DNA of 64,000 bases, from positions 186,001-250,000 of the forward strand of contig NZ_LMFH01000007.1 in the NCBI RefSeq assembly GCF_001427225.1, read 5' to 3'. Origin of the DNA: Lysobacter sp. Root494 (GTDB lineage: Bacteria > Pseudomonadota > Gammaproteobacteria > Xanthomonadales > Xanthomonadaceae). Under the pieces are notes generated by a model that saw only the letters and a program-made list of their open reading frames with translations, was not told the DNA's origin and ran no database searches. Shown piece after piece: positions 35,242 through 46,646 of this stretch. Made by a program: the position numbers and the translations under genes. Position 1 is the first letter of the stretch, and the number at the start of each line of letters is the position of its first letter.

Positions 35242-35862
35242 ATGTCCAGCCCGCCTGCCCCTGCCCGCCTGACCGACCGCAAGCGCGCGGCCATCCTCGA
35301 TGCCGCCGTGGCCGAATTCCGCCATGCCGGGTACGAGACCACCAGCATGGACCGCATCGCCGCGCGCGCCGGCGTGTCCAAGCGCACCGTCTATAACCAC
35401 TTTCCGAGCAAGGAAGCGCTGTTCGCGCAGATCCTCGAGCGGCTGTGGGATAACAGCATGGACGGGCTCGACCTCGCCTACCGCGGCGACCGCCCGCTGC
35501 GCCCGCAACTGCTGGAACTGGTGCAGCAGAAGCTGCGCCTGCTCCATGACGACAATTTCGTCGACCTCGCCCGCGTCGCGATCGCCGCCGCGATCCACTC
35601 GCCCGAACGCGCGCAGGACATGGTCGCGCGGATGGGCGTCCGCGAAGAAGGCCTCACCGTCTGGATCCGCGCCGCCGCCGCGGACGGCCGCCTCAAGACC
35701 GACGATCCCCTGTTCGCCGCGATGCAAATGCAGGGTCTGGTGAAGGGATTCGCGTTCTGGCCGCAGATCACCCTCGGCCTGCCGCCGTTGAACGCCGCAC
35801 AGCAGAAGCAGGTGGCGGAATCGGCGGTGGATATGTTCCTGGCGTACTACGCGGAGAGCTAA
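35242..35862 (+). CDS. TetR/AcrR-family transcriptional repressor
   Basis: The product has 206 residues. The N-terminal HTH is AILDAAVAEFRHAGYETTSM, followed by R-A-G-V-S-K-R-T-V-Y-N-H-F-P-S-K-E-A-L-F. The C-terminal ligand domain resembles the AcrR-C/TetR_C_33 type with W-P-Q-I-T-L-G-L-P-P. It is 91 bases from the divergent MBL-hydrolase gene, with palindromic sites in the gap, so it probably represses that gene and itself. No Shine-Dalgarno precedes the ATG; the transcript may be leaderless. Confidence 0.9.
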   Translation: MSSPPAPARLTDRKRAAILDAAVAEFRHAGYETTSMDRIAARAGVSKRTVYNHFPSKEALFAQILERLWDNSMDGLDLAYRGDRPLRPQLLELVQQKLRLLHDDNFVDLARVAIAAAIHSPERAQDMVARMGVREEGLTVWIRAAAADGRLKTDDPLFAAMQMQGLVKGFAFWPQITLGLPPLNAAQQKQVAESAVDMFLAYYAES

Positions 35863-35912
35863 TTCAACGTTCCGCCTACGCGCTGACTGCCTGGCGCCAT
35901 GCCAATGCGGAC

Positions 35913-36392
35913 CTAGATGCCCCTCGCATCGGCATACGCAATCCACGCGCCGCAGACCACCATGAAATACACCAAGCCGAACAGGGAAATGAATTGCGAC
36001 CGGCGCAATTCGGGATGGCGTTGTCCAACGCTGACCGCGTAAGCCAGCAAACCGATCTTGCCCAGGCTGCTTCCATCCGCCGCCGCCTGTTCGGCGATCA
36101 GCATGAAGTGATGCAGCGACAGCGCGAAAGGAAGAAACGCGACGGCGACGATGCCTGCGACCACCAGCACCACGGGAAGGCCGAATGGCGCGACGCCAAA
36201 CGTCTTGGCCAGGAAGGGCTGGATATCCGGCGAGAAGGTGGTGCCTACGAGAAGCGCATAGATCAGCGCCGGCACCACGTAGCTGGTCCTGCTCTTGTGG
36301 ATCCTGCTCTTGTCGATCACCCTTCTCCCATCGCCGCCGAATGCCGCATCACACCGTGCGCGATGCAGCTTCGTGCGACTGATCTCAGGCAT
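35913..36392 (-). CDS. Small inner-membrane protein
   Basis: The product has 159 residues. A basic N-terminus of about 35 residues is followed by three hydrophobic helices (around 37-58, 68-90 and 131-152). The start at 36392 overlaps the DUF4259 stop by eight bases, implying translational coupling to that gene. No family recognised. Confidence 0.6.
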   Translation of the reverse strand: MPEISRTKLHRARCDAAFGGDGRRVIDKSRIHKSRTSYVVPALIYALLVGTTFSPDIQPFLAKTFGVAPFGLPVVLVVAGIVAVAFLPFALSLHHFMLIAEQAAADGSSLGKIGLLAYAVSVGQRHPELRRSQFISLFGLVYFMVVCGAWIAYADARGI

Positions 36393-36795
36393 GCACCCGT
36401 GACTTGAGTTCCATCACCGATGCCACCCAATCGGTATGCTCGTCGCTCTCCTGCCACAGCTCGTTGAGCTCGGAGTGCTCTCCAAGAATGAGATCGAGCA
36501 CGCGATGCGCCTTGCCCACGACATCGCCGGCCGGAACGAGCCGGTTCGCCTCGACCCAGAGATCAGCGGACTCCGAGTAGGGACTGCGTTCGCCCCAGTT
36601 CCCCTGCAACCGCGCGATTACCTCGATGGCCGCGAGCGCTTCGGTTGCGTCCGGCGCCTCCAGGTACTCGCCTGCGCCGGCAATCGCCTTGTCCAGCGCC
36701 GCTACGACGAGCGACAGATCCCTGACGTTCTCGAGCCCGTACGCCCAGTCCGCTGCGTCGTCATTTCCGAATGCATCAACTGCCCACGTCCCCAT
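36385..36795 (-). CDS. DUF4259 family protein
   Basis: The product has 136 residues. The N-terminus MGTWAVDAFGNDDAADWAYG matches the DUF4259 signature (M-G-x-W-x-x-x-x-F-x-N-D-D-A-x-D-W). It is soluble, helical and of unknown function. It lies upstream of, and overlaps by eight bases with, the small membrane protein gene. Confidence 0.85.
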   Translation of the reverse strand: MGTWAVDAFGNDDAADWAYGLENVRDLSLVVAALDKAIAGAGEYLEAPDATEALAAIEVIARLQGNWGERSPYSESADLWVEANRLVPAGDVVGKAHRVLDLILGEHSELNELWQESDEHTDWVASVMELKSRVHA

Positions 36796-37004
36796 GAATG
36801 TTTCCCTCGTGCCAACGGCTACGCGTCCAATGACGTCTCGTGGACGGGATTGTTCGAGTGGCCTGCATCGATGGTCAAGCGCCAGGCAGCGCGACATCGC
36901 CGACGTGTCGGCGTTCGCGATAGTCGCCGAAGAACGCGTCGTGCGCCGATCGCGAACCGTACACGTGCACGCGCACCAGCCCGGACAGAGATCAGGCGGG
37001 AAGG

Positions 37005-37241
37005 TCAGGCCGCGGCCGCACGATGCACGGATGCCGGCCCTGGACGCCCGCCGAGCAGTCGCGCTGGAAGAAACAGCAACGCCTGCAGGAACGCGAACAG
37101 CGCAGAGAACGTGATGCCGACCAGGCGGAACGGCAGTGCGAGCAGCCAGATCACCGGCCACAGCACCAGGACCAGCAGCGCGAGGGGCCAGCACAGCACG
37201 AAGAGCAGGCACCAGGCCACGAGCGCAAACAGCGTCTTCAT
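37005..37241 (-). CDS. Small hydrophobic membrane protein
   Basis: The product has 78 residues, with two closely spaced, Leu/Trp-rich hydrophobic helices (residues 4-40 and 45-68) and a short basic tail. GGAGAACCTG precedes the ATG at 37241. It may be a stress-related membrane peptide; no family recognised. Confidence 0.6.
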   Translation of the reverse strand: MKTLFALVAWCLLFVLCWPLALLVLVLWPVIWLLALPFRLVGITFSALFAFLQALLFLPARLLGGRPGPASVHRAAAA

Positions 37242-37506
37242 CAGGTTCTCCGTGGTTGCGAACCGCATGGGGGGACAGGCGCACGTTGGAATCCTGTGGG
37301 AGTCCAAGGCAAGTCCCCTGCGACGAAACCGCCCGCACAGCCGATCAAACCGTGAATACGACAACCGAACGACGGCGATCGGCGATGCCCACGAATGTAG
37401 CCGGCAGGTGGACCTGCGCCGACTGCAGAGCCAGCAATGTCACACGATTTTGGCGGCGCGCTAGCAGACGCACCTGCATGCCGAGTGGACCCGCCCGAGC
37501 GTTCTC

Positions 37507-37759
37507 GTGAACAGACTTCCCTTCGCCGCCGCCCTGCTGCTCGGCATGGCCACATGCCCCGCCGCAGGCGCGGAACTATTGCAACCGCAGTTCCGCATCG
37601 AGAACTTGGCGCGTGTCCGATGGCGCGTTGCGCCGCAGCTTCGACGCGCGCACCGGCATCGCGGTTACCTCGCCGATCGCCTGGTCGCCGGACGCGACGC
37701 GATTCGCCCATGGCACCTACGAAGGCAGCGTGGTGGCCGCAGTGATGCCGGCGCCGTAG
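37507..37759 (+). pseudogene. Chimeric remnant: exported-protein head plus WD40 gene tail
   Basis: Bases 37507-37606 start with GTG and encode a signal peptide plus A-E-L-L-Q-P-Q-F-R-I-E-N, paralogous to the exported protein at 30835. From 37607 to 37759 the DNA is an almost exact copy (no indels; four substitutions seen) of the last 153 bases, including the TAG, of the WD40-like gene at 48395-49438. The two parts are joined out of frame. Translation from the GTG runs past the copied TAG into the convergent arr gene, so it is a pseudogene made by recombination or partial duplication. Confidence 0.85.
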
Positions 37760-37769
37760 ATGCATTCGC

Positions 37770-38171
37770 TCACTCCTCGATCGCCTCGATCCCCGCTTGC
37801 CTGAGCCGTTCGAGGTGCGCGTGCATTTCCGCGAGTTGCTCGGGGGAATGCCCCTGCCACTCCAGGATCTCGCCAATGACGCGGAACGGTTCGCGGGAGC
37901 GATACGACTTCGTCGGGTTTCCGGGAAAGCGCTTGTTGGTCAGGTTCGGATCGTCCTCGATGGGGCCGGTCGGCTCCACGATGTAGACGCGGCCGCGGCC
38001 CTCGCCGGCGGCGAGTTCCGCGCCCCAGATCGCCGCATCCAGTGTCGCGGACAGATAGACGAAGGCCGCCTTTTTGCGAGTGCCGTAGTTGGAGACCTTG
38101 CCTGCTTCGATCAGGTCGCCCGTTTTCAGGTCGGCCTTGGTGCCGTGGTAGTACGTCGGCGCATCGGTCAT
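37770..38171 (-). CDS. arr: NAD(+)-rifampin ADP-ribosyltransferase
   Basis: The product has 133 residues, close to mycobacterial and plasmid-borne Arr. The segments YYHGTKADLKTGDLI, IWGAELAAGEGRGRVYIVEP and R-F-P-G-N-P-T-K-S-Y-R-S-R-E-P are strongly conserved. It should transfer ADP-ribose from NAD to rifamycins, inactivating them; it is cytosolic. GGAGTAATGCA precedes the ATG at 38171. It stands alone next to a pseudogene, with no mobile-element hallmarks. Base composition is like the chromosome, arguing for a resident chromosomal arr. Confidence 0.9.
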   Translation of the reverse strand: MTDAPTYYHGTKADLKTGDLIEAGKVSNYGTRKKAAFVYLSATLDAAIWGAELAAGEGRGRVYIVEPTGPIEDDPNLTNKRFPGNPTKSYRSREPFRVIGEILEWQGHSPEQLAEMHAHLERLRQAGIEAIEE

Positions 38172-38599
38172 TGCATTACTCCGGTGTCCTGCCCGATCGG
38201 CAGGACGGCGATGCTGCAGCACGCAGCCGGCCTTGCCGCAAGCCCGGGGGTGTTTTATAAATTGGTTGTGGGAGGCGCGCGCGCCTCCCTTTTTATTTTT
38301 GGGGCGCGCTGATTTTCCTGTCCGCGATTCGCCCGCCGGATGCGCCGCGCGACAGATCCGCATTCATCACGTCCGTGCTCCCCTCCATCACGCGTGACAG
38401 CACCAACGCTGCGTAACCCCTCGCGCCGCAGCGCTCCCGATTCCGCGTTGCCGTTCGTCGGATGCCCGAACTGACTGCGGCGCATACGCAGTGATGCCGA
38501 CATGCGTTCACCCGGACGCGAGAGTCGCGTTCCGATACTCGCCGCACGACAGGGACCCACCGCCGCCGCGAAGGCGGCCTCACCTCTCTGGAGTCACCC
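38172..38599. other. Intergenic region arr - beta-helix gene
   Basis: This 428-base stretch carries the arr promoter on its left, the orphan terminator at 38270-38300 and, on the right, the leader of the beta-helix gene, including CTCTCTGGAG as ribosome-binding site. No convincing coding frame was seen. Confidence 0.5.
38270..38300 (+). terminator. Orphan intrinsic terminator
   Basis: GGGAGGCGCG and CGCGCCTCCC form a strong uninterrupted stem, followed by TTTTTATTTTT. It is oriented on the plus strand, yet the nearest upstream plus-strand gene is a pseudogene 500 bases away and arr runs in the opposite direction. It could end a small RNA that starts in 38172-38260. Confidence 0.75.
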
Positions 38600-39901
38600 A
38601 TGCGCGCCTTGCTGATCCCCGCACTGCTCACTGCGGCCTGCTGTCTGTCGCCATCGGCCAACGCCGCCATCCGTGTCGTCACCCAATGCGGCGACAGCGG
38701 ACCCGGCAGCCTGCGCGCCACCATTGCGACCGCGCTCGATGGCGATACCGTCGATGTGCGTGCCTGCCGCCTCATCGATGTCACCAGCGGCCAGATCGCG
38801 ATACCGCAGGACAACCTGCAAATCCTCGGCAGCAACGGAACGCCTTTCATCACCGCAAGCATGCAGAGCCGCGTGCTGCGCCACTTCGGCACCGGCACGC
38901 TGCGCCTGCGATCGTTGAATGTGAGCGACGGCCGGATCGCCGCGCCGACGGTCGCTGGCGGCTGCCTGTATTCCTCGGGCCACGTGGACCTGGTGAACGT
39001 GGGCGTGGGCGGGTGCCTCGCCGTGAGTACCGGCGGTTCCGGTTATGGCGGCGCGATCTACGCCAGGTCGCTGTCGGCGTCGCACAGCCGGATCAACACC
39101 AGCGAAGTCAGTGCGAGCGACGGCCACGGCGGCGGCATCGCGACCGAAGGCCCGGTGTCCCTGAGCTTCACCGAGGTGATCGGCAATCGCGCGTTTGAGG
39201 GCGGCGGCGTGTTCACGCTCGGCGGCGCCAGCATCACGTACTCGACCATCCGGGCCAACGAAGCCGGCAACGACGGCGCCGGCCTGCAGGCGCTCGGCGG
39301 CGATGTCGCCATCAACAAGTCGCTGTTCGTATACAACCGCGCCGTGCGCCGCTGCGGCGCGCTGTGCGTGTCCGGTGGCGGCCGGACCGTCATGCTCAAC
39401 AGCACGATCACTTCCAACAACGCGCGCTACCAGGCCGCGGGCGAACTGTCGAGCAATGCCGCCGTCAGCAACAGCACCATCGCGTTCAACATCAACGAAT
39501 CGGTTGCGCAATGCCCCGGCACCCTGCAGGCCCGCCACCTGCAACTGGAAAGCACGATCATCGCGGCCAACATCTGCCGCGCCTACCTGATGACCAACTA
39601 CGACATCGGCGGCAGCGTCGCGAACGGCTACACGATCACCGGCAGCAACAACCTGGTGCGGCTGTCGCGCGTTCCGTTGCCGGCGGACACCATCGCCTCC
39701 AACCCGATGCTGCAGAGTTCGCTCGTCGACAACGGCGGCCCCACGCTGACGCATTCACTGCTGCGCGGCAGCCCGGCGCTCGACCGCGGCAACAACAAGG
39801 CCAACCAGCAGTACGACCAGCGCGGTCCCGGCTTCCCGCGCGTGCTTAACGGAAGAGCGGACATCGGTGCGTTTGAAAGTACCTGTACCTGCGCCGATTG
39901 A
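38600..39901 (+). CDS. Exported right-handed beta-helix protein (choice-of-anchor Q)
   Basis: The product has 433 residues. The signal peptide ends S-A-N-A-A. D-S-G-P-G-S-L-R-A-T-I-A is the CSLREA-like start of the domain, and repeats with N/S/T-rich turns (N-S-T-I-T-S-N-N-A-R, N-S-T-I-A-F-N-I-N) build a parallel beta-helix. It ends in G-S-P-A-L-D-R-G-N and a D-Q-R-G-P-G-F-P-R-V-x-N-G-R-A-D-I-G-A-F-E choice-of-anchor Q motif. Probably secreted or cell-surface. No enzymatic site is identifiable. Confidence 0.9.
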   Translation: MRALLIPALLTAACCLSPSANAAIRVVTQCGDSGPGSLRATIATALDGDTVDVRACRLIDVTSGQIAIPQDNLQILGSNGTPFITASMQSRVLRHFGTGTLRLRSLNVSDGRIAAPTVAGGCLYSSGHVDLVNVGVGGCLAVSTGGSGYGGAIYARSLSASHSRINTSEVSASDGHGGGIATEGPVSLSFTEVIGNRAFEGGGVFTLGGASITYSTIRANEAGNDGAGLQALGGDVAINKSLFVYNRAVRRCGALCVSGGGRTVMLNSTITSNNARYQAAGELSSNAAVSNSTIAFNINESVAQCPGTLQARHLQLESTIIAANICRAYLMTNYDIGGSVANGYTITGSNNLVRLSRVPLPADTIASNPMLQSSLVDNGGPTLTHSLLRGSPALDRGNNKANQQYDQRGPGFPRVLNGRADIGAFESTCTCAD

Positions 39902-39963
39902 GATCCTTCGGCAGGCCTGTTGCTCGAGCGGAGCGGCCGCTGGTTCGACGGCAAACGCAATGA

Positions 39964-40491
39964 TCATGGGCGCGGGCTCAGGCCGGGCACGCGCCTGATC
40001 CAGCGCATGACCTGCTCTCCATCCGCATCGTCCAGCAGGCCTTCGGGCGTGAAGCCCAGGCGCGCCGCCAGTCGCGAAGACGCGACGTTGTCGGGAACGA
40101 TGTGCGCCACGACTTCGCTGACCAGGCCACTCGCTGCTGCGAGTTCGAGGAGTTGGCCAATGGCGATGGTCGCGACGCCACGGCCCCGCTCTGCGCGCGC
40201 GAGCCCGTAACTGACCTCCACGCGGCCGCCGACCGGTGCCGTCTTGAAGCCGCAGGCACCCAGCACCGTCGCGCGCGATGGGGACACCACCAGGAACGGA
40301 ACGCACCACAAGGCGGGTGTAGCGAGTGCCAGTTGCGCCAATGCACGCGCCACCGTTTTTGGTGGTGGAAGTGCGCCTTCGGCCACCGCCAGCGGCGCGA
40401 GCTCGACCGGTTCACCGCGCGCGAGGCGACGAAGGTTGGCTTCGCTGATGGGCGTGAGTTCGATCGACCCGGGACCTGGAACCTGCGACAT
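39964..40491 (-). CDS. GNAT-family N-acetyltransferase
   Basis: The product has 175 residues. The acetyl-CoA-binding motif A appears as A-R-A-E-R-G-R-G-V-A-T-I-A-I-G and motif B as V-A-S-S-R-L-A-A-R-L-G-F-T-P-E-G. The N-terminal half (P-I-S-E-A-N-L-R-R-L) is unlike RimI and similar to uncharacterised xanthomonad GNATs. The substrate is unknown. The start at 40491 lacks a good ribosome-binding site; an upstream ATG at 40569 is possible. Confidence 0.85.
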   Translation of the reverse strand: MSQVPGPGSIELTPISEANLRRLARGEPVELAPLAVAEGALPPPKTVARALAQLALATPALWCVPFLVVSPSRATVLGACGFKTAPVGGRVEVSYGLARAERGRGVATIAIGQLLELAAASGLVSEVVAHIVPDNVASSRLAARLGFTPEGLLDDADGEQVMRWIRRVPGLSPRP

Positions 40492-40603
40492 GTTTTTTCG
40501 TGGCCTGATGCCTTCGCGTTCCGGAACGTAACGGCGCGGAATCTTCGAGTGCCTCCGCATCACCGTCACACGCGCGCGCCGACGACTGCGGCGGACGCGC
40601 GCG

Positions 40604-42286
40604 TCAGCCCACGAAGTCCTGCGCCGGCGGCAGCGGTGTCGAGCCCCGCCGCTGCGGCGTGGCCTCGATCATCGCGATGATGCTGTGCGCCAGCTCCTTC
40701 TCGGCGATCACGGCGGCATCGGCACCGTGGCCGAGCAGGCGCGCCGCGCTCTCGTCGCTGTGCGCGCGGCCGATGATCGTCAGGCCCGGCGACTGCTTGC
40801 GCAGGCACGCCGCGATGGCGCTGGCTTCGAGCCCGAGCGGCACGGCGATCAGCGCGAAGTCGGCCGTGTCGGCCCGGGCCTCCTGCAACACGCGTGCGTC
40901 GGCGGCATTGCCGAGCACGCCCAGGTAGCCGTCCTTGCGGGCAGCGTCGACGCGATCCGGATCGGCATCGACCACGACGGTCGTCAACGAGCGCGACGCG
41001 AGCAGCCGCGCCAGTTCGCGGCCGACCCTGCCGTACCCGACGAGCATCACGTGACCGGACAGATCGGCGGGTAGCGGCGCCACGGCGTCCTTCGCGGCCT
41101 CGGCTTCGCGGTTCCTTCGCGCCTTGCGGCGGTCGAGCACGGTGAACAGGAACGGATTGATGATGATCGAGATGATCGCGCCGGCGAGGATCAGGTCCTG
41201 GCCCTCGCGCGGCAGCACGTCCAGCTGCAGGCCGAGCGTCGCGAGGATGAAGGAGAATTCGCCGATCTGCGCCAGGCTCGCCGCGATCAGGAGCGACGTG
41301 CTGTTGTCGCGCCCGAAGGCCCGGACGATCGCATACGCGGCCACCGACTTGCCGACCACGATGATCAGCGCGGTGAGGACCACTTCCACCGGCCGCTCCA
41401 CCAGGATCGAGGGATTGAACAGCATTCCCACCGAGACGAAGAACAGCACCGCGAAGGCATCGCGCAACGGCAGCGTCTCGTTCGCGGCCTGGTGGCTGAA
41501 CTCCGACTCGTTGAGCACCATGCCGGCGAAGAAGGCGCCCAGCGCGAACGACACCCCGAACAGGGTGGCCGATCCGAACGCGACACCGAGCGCGATCGCG
41601 AGCACGCACAGGGTGAACAGCTCGCGGTTCGCCATGCCGACGATGCGGCCGAGCAGCCACGGGATCACCCGGCGACCGACGATGAGCATGAAGGCGACGA
41701 ACGCGCCGACCTTGGCCACGGTGACCAGCACCGCCATCCACAGCGGCTGCGCCGCGTCGCCGCCGGCATCGCCCGCGATCGCCGGCAGCAGCACCAGCGC
41801 GAGCACCATCGCGATGTCTTCGACGATCAGCCAGCCCACGGCGATCTGGCCGCGCGTGGTATCCACCAGCCGGCGCTCGTCCAGCGCGCGCAGGAGGACC
41901 ACGGTGCTGGCGACCGACAGCGACAGGCCGAAGATCACGCCCGCCATGTTCGACCAGCCCAGCCACCGCGCCAGGCCCCAGCCCATCACCGTGGCCACCG
42001 CAATCTGCACAGCGGCGCCGGGCAAGGCGATGTTGCGCACCTTCATCAGGTCGGCGAGCGAGAAATGCAGGCCGACGCCGAACATCAGCAGGATCACGCC
42101 GATCTCGGCCAGCTGTGGCGCGAGCGCCGCGTCGCCGACGAACCCCGGGGTGAACGGACCCAGCGCCACGCCCGCGAGCAGGTAGCCCAGCAGGGGCGGC
42201 AGCCGGCACCGTTGCGCCAGGGCGCCCAGCACGAAGGCCAGCACGAATCCACCTACGAGCAGGGCGATCAGCGACGTGTGGTGCAT
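40604..42286 (-). CDS. ybaL: YbaL-type cation:proton antiporter (CPA2)
   Basis: The product has 560 residues. Twelve or so transmembrane helices (residues 8-385) carry the CPA2 pattern with L-P-P-L-L-G-Y-L-L-A-G-V and A-L-G-A-F-F-A-G-M-V-L-N-E-S; the C-terminal TrkA-N/RCK domain starts at H-V-M-L-V-G-Y-G-R-V-G-R-E-L with a GxGxxG motif. It is an inner-membrane K+/H+ or Na+/H+ antiporter gated by nucleotide. AGGGAG is before the ATG at 42286. It follows the universal-stress gene by 54 bases, so they are probably one operon. Confidence 0.9.
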   Translation of the reverse strand: MHHTSLIALLVGGFVLAFVLGALAQRCRLPPLLGYLLAGVALGPFTPGFVGDAALAPQLAEIGVILLMFGVGLHFSLADLMKVRNIALPGAAVQIAVATVMGWGLARWLGWSNMAGVIFGLSLSVASTVVLLRALDERRLVDTTRGQIAVGWLIVEDIAMVLALVLLPAIAGDAGGDAAQPLWMAVLVTVAKVGAFVAFMLIVGRRVIPWLLGRIVGMANRELFTLCVLAIALGVAFGSATLFGVSFALGAFFAGMVLNESEFSHQAANETLPLRDAFAVLFFVSVGMLFNPSILVERPVEVVLTALIIVVGKSVAAYAIVRAFGRDNSTSLLIAASLAQIGEFSFILATLGLQLDVLPREGQDLILAGAIISIIINPFLFTVLDRRKARRNREAEAAKDAVAPLPADLSGHVMLVGYGRVGRELARLLASRSLTTVVVDADPDRVDAARKDGYLGVLGNAADARVLQEARADTADFALIAVPLGLEASAIAACLRKQSPGLTIIGRAHSDESAARLLGHGADAAVIAEKELAHSIIAMIEATPQRRGSTPLPPAQDFVG

Positions 42287-42340
42287 GGGCAACTCCCTGG
42301 AATGACGACGTCCTGGAACGACGAGGTTGCGAATGGATGG

Positions 42341-43219
42341 CTACGCGCGGTTCCGCACGGCGCGCATGACGAGGACATCGCCCGGCATGCCGCGCAGGAT
42401 CGAGCGCGTACTGCCGACGACCGCGTCGAACAGCATGCCCCGCTCGTGGGCGCCGAGCACGAGCAGGTCCGCGTCGATGTCCTCCGCGCAACGGCGCAGC
42501 ACCGAAGCGGGCTGGCCCGCTTCCACGCGGACCTGGATCGGGGGCGCGCGCCCTGCGAGTCCGCTCTCGTCGAGCTGCGCGCGCAGTCGCGCCCGCTTCT
42601 GCGCGGCGTCGTCCGCGACGGCGGTCGTGCGCTCGAGCCAGCCCGCATAGGGCATCCACGACGCGTGCACCAGCTGGATGAGGGCACCGGGGAAGCATGA
42701 CGCCGACCAGGCGAGCGCCTGCCAGGCCTCGTCGGTGAAGTCCGTGCCCACGACGAGGCGGCGGTATTCGCCCCGTGGCCGCGATCGCACCGCGAGGGTC
42801 GAGACAGGAGCCTTGCGCACGACCTCCTCCAGCGTGCTTTCCACCGGCCCCACGAGCTGGTCGCGCGATTCGCCCAGCACGACCAGGTCGCAGGCTTCGC
42901 GCGCCACGACGGCGAGGATCGCCTCGGCCGCCGCCGCGGTCTCGACGTGGACGCAGGCGGGCGCGTCGCCGGCCAGCCGCATCAGCGCCCGGCGGGCCGC
43001 GGGTTCCGGATCGGGATGCGACCGCGCGTAGGTGTCCGGATCCATGCCCAGCGGCGCGGCCGGCGGCTGCGCTTCGATCGCGTGCAGCACATGCAGCTGC
43101 GCGTCCCATTCCCGTGCGAGTTGGATGGCCCGGTCGAGCGCGCGATCGCATCGGCTCGTCAGGTCAGTGGCCAGCAGGATCCTGCTGGGTCGCGTCACCG
43201 GAACGCCCATCGGCGCCAT
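42341..43219 (-). CDS. Tandem-domain universal stress protein
   Basis: The product has 292 residues, with two UspA domains (about 11-145 and 150-285). The second ends in L-G-A-H-E-R-G-M-L-F-D-A-V-V-G-S-T, a G-x2-G-x9-G(S/T)-like ATP-binding loop; the first domain has the degenerate L-G-E-S-R-D-Q-L. GGGAGGCGGAC precedes the ATG. Co-transcribed with ybaL, a pairing that suggests regulation of the antiporter under stress (inference). Confidence 0.9.
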   Translation of the reverse strand: MAPMGVPVTRPSRILLATDLTSRCDRALDRAIQLAREWDAQLHVLHAIEAQPPAAPLGMDPDTYARSHPDPEPAARRALMRLAGDAPACVHVETAAAAEAILAVVAREACDLVVLGESRDQLVGPVESTLEEVVRKAPVSTLAVRSRPRGEYRRLVVGTDFTDEAWQALAWSASCFPGALIQLVHASWMPYAGWLERTTAVADDAAQKRARLRAQLDESGLAGRAPPIQVRVEAGQPASVLRRCAEDIDADLLVLGAHERGMLFDAVVGSTRSILRGMPGDVLVMRAVRNRA

Positions 43220-43559
43220 GTCCGCCTCCCGTAATGGATGAACTGGTGGAGATGGCGCAGGAGCGCAGCGCCACCGCAGCCGTTAACCATTGGGTTCCAC
43301 GCCGCCGAACTCAACCATACGGCGGTGGCCCGCTGCGGTGCACGACGTGGTGTGTCCCTCGCAGACGCAAAGCCGCACGGCGCGATCACTCATGCGCGAG
43401 CTTCATCGCTGCCGGCGTCTTTTTTGCCGAATCTGGCATTCCGATGCTGCGGCGCAGCGCCCGCCTGACTCGTTCATTCGTGCCCGCGCGCATTTCACCC
43501 ATCGTCCACGTTAGCTGCCAATACTCGGGCCAAAGGGACAGGGGTTGGCCGGGGCTCGC
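43220..43559. other. Intergenic region, divergent promoters
   Basis: This 340-base region separates the divergent Usp-ybaL operon and the histidine-kinase operon. It must contain both promoters; short open frames are present, but none has a plausible start site or composition. No repeat or strong hairpin was seen. Confidence 0.5.

Positions 43560-46620
<3,061 letters not shown>

Positions 46621-46646
<26 letters not shown>

Noticed and set aside
37507-37986. A 159-codon intact gene reading through the chimeric region into arr
   Set aside because: After the junction at 37607 the frame is shifted relative to the source gene, and it runs antisense through arr; treated as pseudogene.
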